Part shown: positions 9,613-19,682 of the stretch, one piece after another
How the letters are laid out: the number at the start of each line of letters is the position of its first letter
Numbering within the stretch: position 1 is the stretch's first letter
DNA from: Adiantum capillus-veneris
Taxonomy: Eukaryota; Streptophyta; Polypodiopsida; Polypodiales; Pteridaceae
Assembly (NCBI GenBank): GCA_014529385.2
Contig: CM043944.1
Span: 74,117,384 to 74,181,383, forward strand
Length of the DNA stretch: 64,000 bases
Direction: 5' to 3'
The notes under the pieces: generated by a model
What the model saw: only the letters and a program-made list of their open reading frames with translations
Told to the model about the DNA's origin: nothing
Databases searched by the model: none
Program-made: the position numbers and the translations under genes

Positions 9613-11544
9613 ATGGCAAGTGTAGCATTTCCAACATTTAAAGGAAAGAAGGGGGAGGATTTGGTAACAGACTTCTTAGATGACTTTGAAGTAGAATGTG
9701 TAGTGAGCAACAAAGATACGGATGAATCCCGGGTTAGAATCTTTAAGCATCTCATGAAGCTAGAAGCTAGATCATGGTACAATGCACTTCCACAAGCAAC
9801 CAAGGATGACTGGGAACCCTTAAAAACCGCTTTTAAGAGGCGCTTTGGGGGAGGTACCACTTCAGAAAAGTTGTGGGACAAGTTGAGAGACTTGAAGCAG
9901 GAGGGTCTTTTAGAATATGCCACCTATGAGTCCAAATTTGTGGATTTGTGGGAACGGTGGGTTGAGTCACTGGCAAGGGGGGAAGCTGCACCTTATTTCC
10001 TAAAACAATATCGGTTCATGCATGGCTTATGGCCGCTTCTCAAGGAGAAGGTGAAAGGTAGATTCCCGGCTACGTACGAGTTAGCCGTTGAGATTGCTCG
10101 CCTTAAGGACAAGAAGCTGCGAATGAAAGCCAAAGAAACCGAGTCAATAGAAGCAGGAACATCGCGTCGACCAGCAACTACGACAACCACCATTCCACCA
10201 CCACCACCAGCTCTTGGAGTAAGAGATGACCAACAAGATATGTTGGCCCATATTACTGACCAACTGCAGAATTTGTCTGTCCACTTAATACAACAAGGGA
10301 GGAGTCAAGAAAGAGATCAAGACCCTGGAAGAGCACGACGAAAAAACAGGGAGTATCATTGCTACAACTACGGAGAAGATGGTCACGGTATGTACTACTG
10401 TCCCAAACCACAACAAAACTATAATAGAGAAGGTAGGAGGAACCAATTGTCACCCCCTAGAGAAAGAACACCCCCACCCCAAGCACCAGCCCCACCAACA
10501 CAAATTCTACGTCCGCCACAATCACCACTTACAATCATCTTACGCCCACCACCAATTGGTACCCGCACACCAAGTATCATTGGTCTTGCAGAAGAGGTCA
10601 AGATGAGTGTAACGGAAGAAGGATCAAGTAAGAAGACTATTCAAAGAACTGAAGCAATGGAACAAGAGGTTAAAGAATCAAAAGATGCTACCCAGGTGGG
10701 GGAGGTAAGCCAAGAAAATGGTGTTACAAATGTGAGTACATCTTTAACCTTGAATGAAATAGGCACCAAAGAGATCAATCGACAACATTGGGCAGTAAGG
10801 GTAAGAATGTGTAAAGTGTTGATTAGGCCTCGTCAGAGTAAGAGGAATGCAAAGGGCATGAGAGAAGAGGAAGACCAGCCTGCTAGCAAGGCTTTGCAGA
10901 AGGTGGGCAACATATCAAGCAAAGGGGAGGGCTTTGAAAACGGAAGCCTGTGCACCAGCATGGACCCAGGACAGTGTAGCAAGCTAAAGGAATCTTGCAT
11001 CAAGGCAGTTTCACTAGAGGACCATAACGAAGAGGTAAGTATGACTGAAGGTTTGGAGTTGGATATTGCTCCAGAGGCTTGGCAGCCGAGCAAGACTTTA
11101 TTGTGTAGTGTTATAGACTTAGAGATGGGTAATGCCTCTAGTCTACTGAAGGGTGTTATAAACTTGGAGATGGGTAATGCCTCCAGTTTATGTGAGGGTG
11201 TTCAGAGTAAGTTTGATGATCAATATGTTGCCAACCTTTTAAGGATGTTCCAAACTCCTCCACAACACAGCATTGTGCTTGCATGGGATGCATCAAACCT
11301 ATGGCTATGGCTAGCTGCTCTAACATATAGAGAGAAGATCAGCATGGAGATAAGAGCAAAGGAGCCATGGATAGACAAAAGCCTGATAGAATGCAAGAAT
11401 AAAGACCTCATTCGCAATTTGGTACAATTTTTTACAAATAGTGCATCCTCTCTTTGGAGAAAGGTTAGTGGATTATGCTTGTATTTAAGCCGCAAGGGAG
11501 GTGGCTTGCTATTAGCATCAGTAAAGGAAGCTGACATGTTTTAG
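9613..11544 (+). CDS. gag: G1 gag polyprotein (643 aa)
   Basis: The start is ATG 9613 (ATCATGGCA, good context). The N-terminal third is a Ty3/Gypsy capsid domain: FPTFKGKKGEDLV at residues 6-18, then EARSWYNALPQATKDDW, the typical gag core around the A-x-x-W-Y motif. A Pro/Thr linker follows. A zinc knuckle at about residues 249-262 (nt 10357-10400) reads CYNYGEDGHGMYYC, in which the second Cys is Tyr, so zinc binding is doubtful. The remaining 380 residues do not resemble protease. They include a tandem 16-residue repeat around LEMGNASSL (nt 11105-11200) and a hydrophobic Trp-rich segment (SNLWLWLAALTY). The frame is fully open. It should make virus-like particles that package RNA; the C-terminal role is unknown. 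Confidence 0.85.
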   Translation: MASVAFPTFKGKKGEDLVTDFLDDFEVECVVSNKDTDESRVRIFKHLMKLEARSWYNALPQATKDDWEPLKTAFKRRFGGGTTSEKLWDKLRDLKQEGLLEYATYESKFVDLWERWVESLARGEAAPYFLKQYRFMHGLWPLLKEKVKGRFPATYELAVEIARLKDKKLRMKAKETESIEAGTSRRPATTTTTIPPPPPALGVRDDQQDMLAHITDQLQNLSVHLIQQGRSQERDQDPGRARRKNREYHCYNYGEDGHGMYYCPKPQQNYNREGRRNQLSPPRERTPPPQAPAPPTQILRPPQSPLTIILRPPPIGTRTPSIIGLAEEVKMSVTEEGSSKKTIQRTEAMEQEVKESKDATQVGEVSQENGVTNVSTSLTLNEIGTKEINRQHWAVRVRMCKVLIRPRQSKRNAKGMREEEDQPASKALQKVGNISSKGEGFENGSLCTSMDPGQCSKLKESCIKAVSLEDHNEEVSMTEGLELDIAPEAWQPSKTLLCSVIDLEMGNASSLLKGVINLEMGNASSLCEGVQSKFDDQYVANLLRMFQTPPQHSIVLAWDASNLWLWLAALTYREKISMEIRAKEPWIDKSLIECKNKDLIRNLVQFFTNSASSLWRKVSGLCLYLSRKGGGLLLASVKEADMF

Positions 11545-11565
11545 CACACCCAAAAGAAGCATGAT

Positions 11566-12024
11566 ATGCTTGCAGCTTTTTCCAATCATGGCAGTAATCA
11601 GGACTCTGAAGACAACTTGAGCTCACCACACCAACAAGGCGGCCATATATGGTGGATTCTTGGTACACTCTTGGGAATCATAATTTTCAGTTCTGTCTTT
11701 GCAGAAGCCAAGATGCTCATTTCCCCTCTCGCTACTGGTGATTACAAATTTGGTCCAATTTGGCATAAAAATTTTATTGTCCGGAAACTACAGACAATGA
11801 TCCTATTTTTCACTTGGGATCCAGGAGGACATTGTCACAAAGTTTTGGAAGCCATGGGCTTCCCCTTTAATCAACCGACACTATTCCAAGGAACAAGTTA
11901 TCACTCCGACCTGTTACAGATTCATGAATATCCCAGAAATCTCACCAATGGCCAAATGGAATGGCTAATTCAAAAGGCAACTCGATATCGGATCCTACAG
12001 CTAAGCGGAAGAAGAAACAAATGA
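11566..12024 (+). CDS. G1 additional ORF with predicted membrane segment (152 aa)
   Basis: Open frame from ATG 11566 to TGA 12022-12024, 21 bp after the gag stop. Residues about 26-46 (HIWWILGTLLGIIIFSSVFA) form one strongly hydrophobic segment, preceded by a short polar N-terminus and followed by a soluble region of about 105 residues with several Trp, His and Cys. It sits where an env-like ORF lies in some plant Gypsy elements, but I see no signal peptidase site, furin site or fusion peptide pattern. It could equally be the end of the gag C-terminal extension after a nonsense mutation. Since the LTRs are about 1.2% diverged, a 152-codon frame could survive by chance. Confidence 0.5.
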   Translation: MLAAFSNHGSNQDSEDNLSSPHQQGGHIWWILGTLLGIIIFSSVFAEAKMLISPLATGDYKFGPIWHKNFIVRKLQTMILFFTWDPGGHCHKVLEAMGFPFNQPTLFQGTSYHSDLLQIHEYPRNLTNGQMEWLIQKATRYRILQLSGRRNK

Positions 12025-12048
12025 GCTAGAGGCATGAATGCCTCTAGC
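12025..12048. repeat. perfect 11-bp inverted repeat before the G1 polypurine tract
   Basis: GCTAGAGGCAT, then GA, then ATGCCTCTAGC: two perfect 11-bp arms with a 2-base spacer, directly upstream of the polypurine tract and starting inside the last codons of the additional ORF region. Arm and spacer size resemble the palindromes in the leaders of A and F. Confidence 0.9.
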
Positions 12049-12049
12049 C

Positions 12050-12065
12050 AAAAGGGGAGGGCTAA
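12050..12065 (+). other. G1 polypurine tract
   Basis: AAAAGGGGAGGGCTAA directly precedes the 3' LTR start (TGATGGGGGC at 12066). Confidence 0.85.
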
Positions 12066-13596
12066 TGATGGGGGCTTTTCACAAGCCAAGCTCACATACC
12101 CCTCTTCTCTCGTCCCCACCCCATGAAAACCCCCTCTTAGGGAGGGAGTGATAAAAGGCATTGGAAAAAGTAAGAAAAAATAACGTATGATTATGTAAAT
12201 ATATGAGAAAGGTAAAATAGGCCACCTCATGCCTGCGGGGCAGCCCATCCCCACCTTGCCTCCTTTTTCTTCACTGTTGCCCCACCGGGTGTCCCTTTTC
12301 CTCTCCTCCACTCAAAAGGTCAACCCCCTCTCTCTTCCCCTTGTCCTTTCTCCTTTCTCTCTCCCTTGAAGCTACCCCACCCCCTGTCCTTACCAATAAT
12401 GCACCCTAACTCACATGCCACTTCTCCTATCTTCCAAAACAGTATACCCCACCCCCCCTTTTCTCTCTCCTACACTCTCCCATGATCCAAATACCCCCCT
12501 CTCTCTCTAAAATTCAAAATCTCTCTTGTCTTGTAGCCAGATGGCCTCCCCCACACTCACACACACTCAGTTTCACTGAAAAAGGTGCCCACAGACCCAT
12601 CCCCACCCAGTGGTTACCTGATTTTCTTGTGTTCACACACATCTGCACACAAATTCACCTCTTAACACACTCCCCTCTCTCCCCTCTTGTAATTACTTTA
12701 TTCTCCATGTCACCTCTCACGTTTTTTCATCAACCCATCTCTCTCTCTCTTAGTCTCTCTCTCATGAGACTGCTGTTCTGGCACATATACACACAGCCAG
12801 ACAAGTGGGACCCACAGTCACATGGTTTGTGTAGATAATGATTTCTTCATTTCTAAATTCTAGAATTTCTCCCCCCTCCTACCCTATATAAAGAGGGGTC
12901 ACTATCACACTAAACACACACAACATCACCAAAGAACACACTATGAACTGTGTGTGCCTAGTGCACACACACACACACCCACACCATCACCATCACCGCA
13001 ATCACCATGCTTGTCTTGAGCGTGACCTCTACACCCTTGGCTATGGAAGATGAAGGGCAACTAAATGAAGGATGATGGCCATAATCCTCGTGCGAGTCTT
13101 CGCCATCAACTCCCACCTATCCGCCATGTGCTCTACCACTCTCTCCCTTCTCATTCCCCTACCCTATGCTCCCCATTTCATCACCTTATTCTCTAAATAA
13201 AGCTTGAGGTTTTGTGAGTATGTTTTCTTGCAATGTTTTGCCCATGTGAGGTGTGCGGAATCGCCACCTAGTCTTGTGTTTGGAGTGAGCTTGTGTATGT
13301 GTGAAGGGTGTACGGATTCGCCATCCTTTTGTGGTGCCTAAGTACTAAGCCGCTATACCCCCTCCCTCACTCTCTCTCTCTCACTTGATCTCATTCCCTT
13401 TCCTCTTCATCATTACTCCCAAGCATCCATCTCTCTTGGATGAAAACTTTGTTATGGTGGTGTGTTGTTTGCGTCCTAGCCGCTGAAGCTAGGTGGTGCC
13501 CCCTGTTTGCTTTACCATGACAGGCTCGAGGCGCGCCATTCGGTCCCCGGTGTTTTAGAGGCCGTCGGGGGTTCGGGTTTCGCTTTGCTCCCGTCA
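12066..13596 (+). repeat. G1 3' LTR (1531 bp)
   Basis: About 98.8% identical by eye to the 5' LTR. TATA box at 12885-12892, AATAAA at 13196-13201, ends CTCCCGTCA. Followed by the GTGG target-site copy. Confidence 0.95.
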
Positions 13597-13600
13597 GTGG

Positions 13601-14309
13601 CAGGAGAATTAGTTAACCCAAAAAGCATAACCCTATAGCAAAAATACCCCATTTAGCTGCAAAGATAGTTTATGATGATCTTTGGTAGGATCAACCAAAA
13701 GTTAATTGTATCTTGAAAAGCCGTTTAAAAAGCTGTAAGCTTATTTTCTTCCAAATCGTTCTAAAATATGCTCTAGATTGGAAGAGGGTAGTTATCTCTA
13801 ACTGTGGCTGCATTTTTTTAGATTGGCACACACTCTGAATTTCCCTTTTTTCTTGGATACAACCAAAATCGGAGACACCCAATTTGTGCGCTCAATTTCA
13901 TAAATGAATTCATCTTCCTTGAGCTTTTCTATCTCTTCCTTGATATTCTGGAAAATGTTTCATTATAAGTATATGGCCTTTGTCTACTTGGTTTTGCATC
14001 ATCTCTCATGGGTATGGTATGTTGACAAATTTATGGATCAACACTCTTGAGATATTTATAAGAGCAACCAAAGATATCTCGATACTCTTTCAGTAAGCTT
14101 AGCAAAAGCTCTTCTTCTTCTTGATTCAAGTCATTCGCAATGTAGGAAGGTCTAGGCTCTTCTCTTGGTTTCGCTAGATCTATCTTCTTTGTATTTTCAG
14201 GTCCTTCATAGGACTCACCATATTTTCTTAGTTCCCTTCTTAGAGGTTGTTCAACTATGATCTTTTGGCCTTGGAGAGTATATTTCTTGTAATGGGATGG
14301 AACACTCAT
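13601..14309 (-). pseudogene. A reverse transcriptase N-terminal half, multiply broken
   Basis: On the minus strand 14309-14031 gives NDLNQEEEELLLSLLKEYRDIFGCSYK, the usual lead-in to Gypsy reverse transcriptase. Below 14030 the frames give the RQRPYTYNETF segment, then WVSPI-VV-KK-GK, then CVNLKK, then AATVRDNYPLP and finally LTNSPAT next to G1. Several stops and frame changes are present. The gene resumes at 7187 on the other side of G1. Confidence 0.85.
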
Positions 14310-15223
14310 TTACATCTTTACTCTCTTCCTTGGTTGTTTCCATTTCAGTGGTATACATCTCCTTTAGAGCTTTCTTCAGCTCTTGATATTTCTTTTTTTG
14401 TTCAACTTGTGTCATGGGGATGAATCATCATTCTGGTATTTAGGTTTTGATCGAGTTTCCTTTCTCATTTATTGTGATTTTTTGGATGTTCGTTATTTGT
14501 TGTCCAAATGATATCTACTCGTGATTTTGTCTTTGACACATTCATGTGCATCTATCTGCATCAAAAACTGTGTTTTGGTAGAATCTGATGGCATAGGTCT
14601 GGATTTCCAGTCTCTTGTGACTCTTTTTCTTCTATACCATTTCCGTCTCCTTGTTTTTTGGGTTGGAAAGTCAAAAAACTTTTCCTCTCCTCCTTCTAGG
14701 AGTAGTTGGGCTCTCACACGTTCTTTTTCTAACCCAGAATCATCGGATGTAGCTGAATGTTCTTCAAAATCATTAGTAGATTCATAATAGAGGTCTAAAA
14801 AGACTTCTTGAGCTTTCAGTAAGTCCTTGGGCTCTTGAACTTCATCTTCAATGTGAAATATTGAGATCATTTTTGTATGAGAACTATGTCATAACCATCT
14901 TGCAAAGTTGTGTAGGCATAGATGTATTCACACACACATCCATTGTTGCCAAAATTTGATTCCATTCAAATGGTTCAAACAAATTTTCCAAAAAGATTTC
15001 AAATATATATGCTTCATCTATGCAATCCCTTTGATACATTCCTCTCATTTTAAACTCCCATTTTCTGAGGCTTCACACATCCAAATAGGCGTATCTTTGT
15101 TTAACCACGATGGAAGCTTTGATTCAGTTGAAGAGACTGAGTCAAATTCTTGAATGGGTGTTTTCATTACATCTCTATAAGTGTGATCTTTTAAATGAAC
15201 CCTTGTGATTGATCCCACTTGCT
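14310..15223 (-). pseudogene. A protease-to-reverse-transcriptase linker
   Basis: Two coding-like frames (14870-14493 and 15248-15045) lie between protease and reverse transcriptase. They are acidic to basic, rich in Glu, Lys and Arg, with SIFHIEDEVQEPKDLL and a KTRRRKWYRRKR cluster. Such linkers are poorly conserved and no domain is recognised. Stops separate the frames. Confidence 0.6.
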
Positions 15224-15841
15224 TCATAAACATGTTATTGTTTCCCAATCCTGAATGAGTTGTACTTGCCGCATGAATGGTCTTCCCAAGATGATTTCAT
15301 AGTTAAGTTTCTTTCCAGAGTCTACTATCACAAAAGTATGTTGATAACCAATTCCACAAGAACTAACTATCACTTTTTCAAGCAGGCCTAGGAGTCTTTC
15401 TATGTGTCCATCCGCCAATTGAAATTTCATTTGAGTTTCTCTAATGGCGGGTTTTCCCCATGATTCCCATACTACTTTTGTGGCTATGGCTATACGAGCC
15501 CCATTTTCTAGTATTGCCATGGTCTCTACATCATTATATATCACCAAAAGGGTTGTGTTTCCTTCTTGCCCTTCGTAGTATTCTCCAACTTTTCTCATAG
15601 GGACGGATCTAATCTCCTTGTTATCCAATTCATATTTCAATTTTCCCAAATTCTTTGCGATTAGCCTTGTTATCCCCACCTTCTCTAGAGTTTTTTGTAA
15701 ACCATTCCATAAATATGGTATGATTTTTAATAGTTCTCCCAAAGTAAGAGTACATTGAATGGGTGTTGACATGATTGAATGAATGTTTTCTACCTCCAAG
15801 ATGTGTTTCGCTCTTTTTACTTGAGTGGTTTTACACACCAT
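15224..15841 (-). pseudogene. A aspartic protease domain with active-site change
   Basis: A 205-codon frame holds a retropepsin-type domain: MAILENGARIAIATKVVW, then FQLADGHIERLLGLLE, then SSCGIGYQHTFVIVD and YEIILGRPFMRQ. The flanking motifs (LADG, ILGRPFM) are typical of Gypsy proteases. Where the catalytic Asp is expected (LD-G) there is Glu (LENGA), so the enzyme would be inactive. The frame ends at a stop just before 15224. Confidence 0.8.
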
Positions 15842-15861
15842 GGATTCATCTTAGTCGTCTC

Positions 15862-17208
15862 CTAAGTAGAGGGTAGTGTTTTTAGAGTCAATGGTTTAGA
15901 CATTCTTGATGCATCAGATTTGTAATCCCCATACAAAGATTGTATATCATTGTCCATATTAGGAGGTAAATTGTCTAGCCAAACTTCCTCTATTGGAGCT
16001 GACTTCAAACTTATGCTCCCATCATTAAACTCTCTTACTTTTCCCCATAAATGTCTTGGCCAGTCTTCTTCCACGAACGGAATTCCATCTAAAGCATCTT
16101 CACTATCAGACACTATAAGTTTTGTCTCTTTAGTTTCAAGGTGGGCTTCCATCACCACTTAGGATTTCTCTTTATTGGTTTCTACCACAAGCTCCTCCGG
16201 TTTTGCTATACTCTCAAGCTTGGGTTTTTGTTTTTCCAGCATCGCTTGAGTGATTCTTACCAGATTTTGATAAGCTTCAAGCTTAGCTACTTCCATATCT
16301 AGAGAAGGATAGTTTTTCCATTTGTTTTTCATGTTTCAGCCTGCTTGAAGTCCCGCTTGGAAAGCTTCCAAGGATGCATTGATTGGCTTAAAAACATTTT
16401 CTACCAAAGTTGATCCTCCAGATTTCATTGTGGTTTCTTTGATTTCACTCCCACTTTCTTTCACTTTTTTTTGGAACAATTTCTTGGCTTTTTCTTCAAT
16501 TTCATCTTTTTGTTTCAGTTTTGTCATCTCATACCTTTGACTTCTTCTTTTCTTGGTCTTTTGAGAGGAAATTTTAGTATTCTCTGATTCATTTGAGGAG
16601 TTATGTTTCTTTTTCTTAGCCTGGACTCTAGTGATCACCTTGATTGGAACAATAGGTTCACTCTCTAAAGAGCTACTAGGCATCACTTGGACTACATTCA
16701 CCACTGCTTTTCCCTTGTTTAATGGATTTTTTGGACAGTCTTCAGGGAAGTGTCCACCCTTTTTGCAACATTGTGTACAAAAAGATTCAATTGGCTTAAT
16801 GTTCTTGTCAGGCTCTCCATATTCATTTTTCCAATGATCATCTGCACCACAATTATGGCAATTTCCAGTCCTTGGCTTAATCATGGGTCTTACCATAGGA
16901 GGTCTAACACCTTGATTAGCTACATAGTATATTGTTGTAAGCTCTGGTATAGCATAAGCCATAGGTTCTTCCATTGAAGGTGGATGTGAATTATACCACT
17001 CTCCTTCTACCATTACTAGACATGGGCTAGGCTCAACATAAGGTGTAACAGACACTAGTGCTTGTTCATCTATGACTTGTTCTGAATACATGTACTTTAC
17101 AGGCACTGCATAGCCATCAGTGGTCTTTGTGCTGGGGCCATATGAGGCTGATATCTGTATATGGGTTGTCCTTGTGGCCTCATAGACACATATTGCACAT
17201 TTCCATTG
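15862..17208 (-). pseudogene. A gag C-terminus and nucleocapsid
   Basis: The 256-codon frame 17106-16336 contains two CCHC-like knuckles: CHNCGADDHWKNEY (last Cys changed to Tyr) and CTQCCKKGGHFPEDC (one residue longer than the norm). A Lys/Ser-rich basic region and VITRVQAKK follow, the usual transition toward protease. Frame 16158-15862 continues toward protease. Upstream, 17208-17110 is Gln/Pro/Met-rich gag linker. The gag N-terminus is at 30385-32050, beyond G2. Confidence 0.82.
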
Positions 17209-17647
17209 TACTTTGTAATGTACCCAACATTTTTCAATAAAAGTATTTCATTTACTTTGCAAATATTTGACGTTTTCATTTTATTAGTTCAAAGAGCATT
17301 CAAATGGAACGACCGAATCCAAAATCGGACTTTAGAACTATTAATTATGACCCTTATTCACTTGAAAACAATGAGGTGGATGGAAAACTTAAGCCCCAAG
17401 ATTGTATCTAGAGATAAGAGTTGCCTCTTGGGAAAGAAGGAGCAATTTTAGGAAACAAGGAGTATTTTTAGGAAAGAAAGAGGAGTGAGTTAAGTTTAGA
17501 GTTTTTTTCTTGGAGCCCAAGCTTCTTCTAAAATTGGAGAATCGAAATCATGCATCGAAATCCATGTTCGCAAAATAAAAAATAAAAATTGGGAGTCACA
17601 AACGTATGCGAACTTATCCCTCTATTCTTAGCTAGGCCTTGAGAGCC

Positions 17648-17656
17648 TATATAAAG
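17648..17656 (+). promoter_or_regulatory. TATA box, G2 5' LTR
   Basis: TATATAAAG in the context GAGCCTATATAAAGACCCC; the same box is at 20975-20983 in LTR2. About 225 bp downstream lies the ATG of the LTR ORF. Confidence 0.75.
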
Positions 17657-17881
17657 ACCCCTCTCCTTTCACTTTGAAGAGACAGAAACACACTCTAAGG
17701 AGCGCAAGCTCTCTTGTCTTGACATCGCAGTTAACTCTTCTCCCTCAATCTCTCTCCTTCGAACTCTTACCTTCAAACCATCTCCATCTCCAAGTCTTTC
17801 TCTACCATCATCGTGTTGCCCTTCGAATTCTTGAGTTCCCTTTCTCTCTTTCTCTCTTTCCCTCTTCTCTACATTGATACA

Positions 17882-18184
17882 ATGGCCCCAAAGTGAGTGA
17901 CTCAAAGCTCGAAGGACACTCATGTCACTCCACCTCCAAGGAAGGTGTAGAGGAAGGCATCAACTACTCCAAACGTTGCTCAAGCGGAGGTATTGGTTGC
18001 GAAAGAAGTCGAAGTCATCCAGCCTCAAACACGGAAGGTAATCGAACATGTCGCTAATCCGGTAAGACAAATTTATAATTCTACATTGCTATTCATGATG
18101 ACTTGGGAATCTAAGCATAGGGAACCCCTTAAACTGTCCGAGAAACGTGATTCTATCACAAGAAACAAGCATATGTTTTTATAG
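17882..18184 (+). pseudogene. LTR ORF of G2, 5' LTR copy with stops
   Basis: Same frame as the 100-codon ORF in LTR2 (21201-21503), starting ATGGCCCC. It has TGA replacing codon 5 and TAG in the middle, but the same length and end. The splice-donor-like CCGGTAAGA is conserved at 18059-18067. Confidence 0.65.
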
Positions 18185-19085
18185 ATTAGTGAAAGAACTG
18201 TTTGATGAATTGTCACTTTTTGTTGAATTGTTATTGCTTAATAAGTTGTTATTGTTTGATAAGTGGATTTTGATTGATATGAAGAATTGGTTGACCATGT
18301 TTGAAGAATCATTTAAAGAGAAGAATTATTGAAAGAATATCTTTTGTTCCTCGCGAGATGGGAAGGTTGCACAATTCGCGGTTAGCAAATAAATCCTTTG
18401 CAAAGGCTCTGTTGGTTAGATAGAGAAAGTCCGCGGGTAGCGGCAACTCATGAGAAATTGGAAAAGTTATTTTTGCTGAATAATAGGGTTGTCTTCATTA
18501 GGCCTTGTTTGAATTGTTTTAGTATTGTTTGAAGGGTTGTATAAAGGAACCTGTGTTTGGAATTAATTAAGGAGCACTGTTTCTATATGTTAAACAGTGT
18601 GGGGTGGAAAGTGGGGGCTGACTGGCTGAGGTTGCCAGTCAAGGATGGGTGGCCTCGATTAGTCAAGAAACTCTCCACTACCTCTTATTAAGAGAAGTGA
18701 AATTAGAGACTCATTGTGCCAAGAGTCGAGATGGCCCAAATCTACGTGACATAAAATTACTATTTAGTTTAGACTAAGTCTCATATCATATTTATGGTTT
18801 ATGGATGACAGCCGTGCCTCGCGTTGTTTATGGATTCTAAATATGTCAATTGGATTTCATCTTTATGTTAGGAAACAGCTTCATTAGAATCCTAGATTTA
18901 TCGACCTAGCTTGTGGCATATGACCCTTATAACCACGTAAATGATAGATAGAGGACTTCCTCTCTTCTATTGCTCGTATCTCTACTTTGTGGAAACGGAG
19001 TAGGGTGTCGTCAATGGAAAAGGAGAATAAAGGAAGGCCATTTATCAACTCGCCCCAATCTTCTCGGGGTTGGGGACCTCACAAT

Positions 19086-19098
19086 TGGTATCAGAGAC
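19086..19098 (+). promoter_or_regulatory. G2 primer-binding site, initiator tRNA-Met
   Basis: TGGTATCAGAGAC two bases after the LTR end. Plant initiator tRNA-Met primes at TGGTATCAGAGC, a match for the first 11 bases. Confidence 0.9.
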
Positions 19099-19324
19099 TA
19101 GGTTAAAGGGATTAAATTGACTACTTCAAGTTCTTCATGTGTATGGTTTTCTATGCCCATTACCAGACTCACATAGATATTATGTTATGCCGATTGGCGT
19201 GTGCCATAGTTATGGTTGAAATATCTACTATGTTTGCTCATGGAGAGATCTTTTGTAGACCCCAATATGACATTTTGATGACTTTATGATTAGAAGATTG
19301 AGTTGTTTTCTACAAAGGAATTGT

Positions 19325-19672
19325 TTGACTCGTTAAGTCATGTAAGTGAGTTTTTCTGTGTGGATTGAATGAGCCATGATTGGTTAAGTCATGTGATTGG
19401 ATGACCCATGACTGGTTAAGTCATGTGATGAGATTACCCATGATTGGTTAAGTCATGTAATTCAGATAATCATGATTGGTTAAGTCATACGATTGAGTTT
19501 TGACGGATTGGATAAATCATGACTGGTTAAGTCATATGACTAAGTTTTGATGGACTGGTTAAGTCAAGATTGGTTAGGTCATATGATTGAGTTTTAATGA
19601 ATTGGATAAGTGAGGATTGGTTAAATCATACGATTGAGCTTTTAGTGGACTGGATAAGTCTAAGTTTGGAAA
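19325..19672 (+). repeat. leader minisatellite, GGTTAAGTCAT units
   Basis: About ten degenerate copies of a short unit (consensus GA[CT]TGGTTAAGTCAT with a variable 10-25 bp tail) fill the leader between primer site and gag. Unit length varies, so this is an irregular array, not a clean tandem repeat. Confidence 0.85.
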
Positions 19673-19682
19673 GTACCCTATT

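Larger units (their letters stand above)
7188..13596 (+). mobile_element. G1: young gag-only LTR retrotransposon (TR-GAG type), complete
   Basis: Two LTRs (7188-8754 and 12066-13596) enclose 3.3 kb with a primer site, a leader, a long gag ORF, a second small ORF and a polypurine tract. There is no protease, reverse transcriptase, RNase H or integrase, so the element is non-autonomous. This matches the published class of terminal-repeat elements with a GAG domain (TR-GAG). It is flanked by a 4-bp direct repeat GTGG (7184-7187 and 13597-13600). Removing the element and one repeat rejoins element A's reverse transcriptase (NSPATFQR). The LTRs differ by about 19 substitutions over 1.53 kb by eye plus microsatellite length, so it is the youngest insertion here. 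Confidence 0.93.
17214..19083 (+). repeat. G2 5' LTR (1870 bp)
   Basis: Starts TGTAATGTACCCAAC and ends GGGGACCTCACA. The matching LTR2 lacks about 100 bp of U3 present here (around 17257-17370) and has an expanded minisatellite where this copy has a single unit (around 18345). Confidence 0.93.

Noticed and set aside
11566-12024. G1 second ORF as an envelope gene
   Set aside because: One hydrophobic segment is not enough. No signal peptide cleavage pattern, furin site or coiled-coil fusion domain is visible; kept as an additional ORF of unknown role.
15862-17877. Plus-strand ORFs over element A gag and protease (for example 14521-14787, 15950-16162, 17674-17877)
   Set aside because: They are complements of minus-strand coding sequence or leader of G2, without family motifs.
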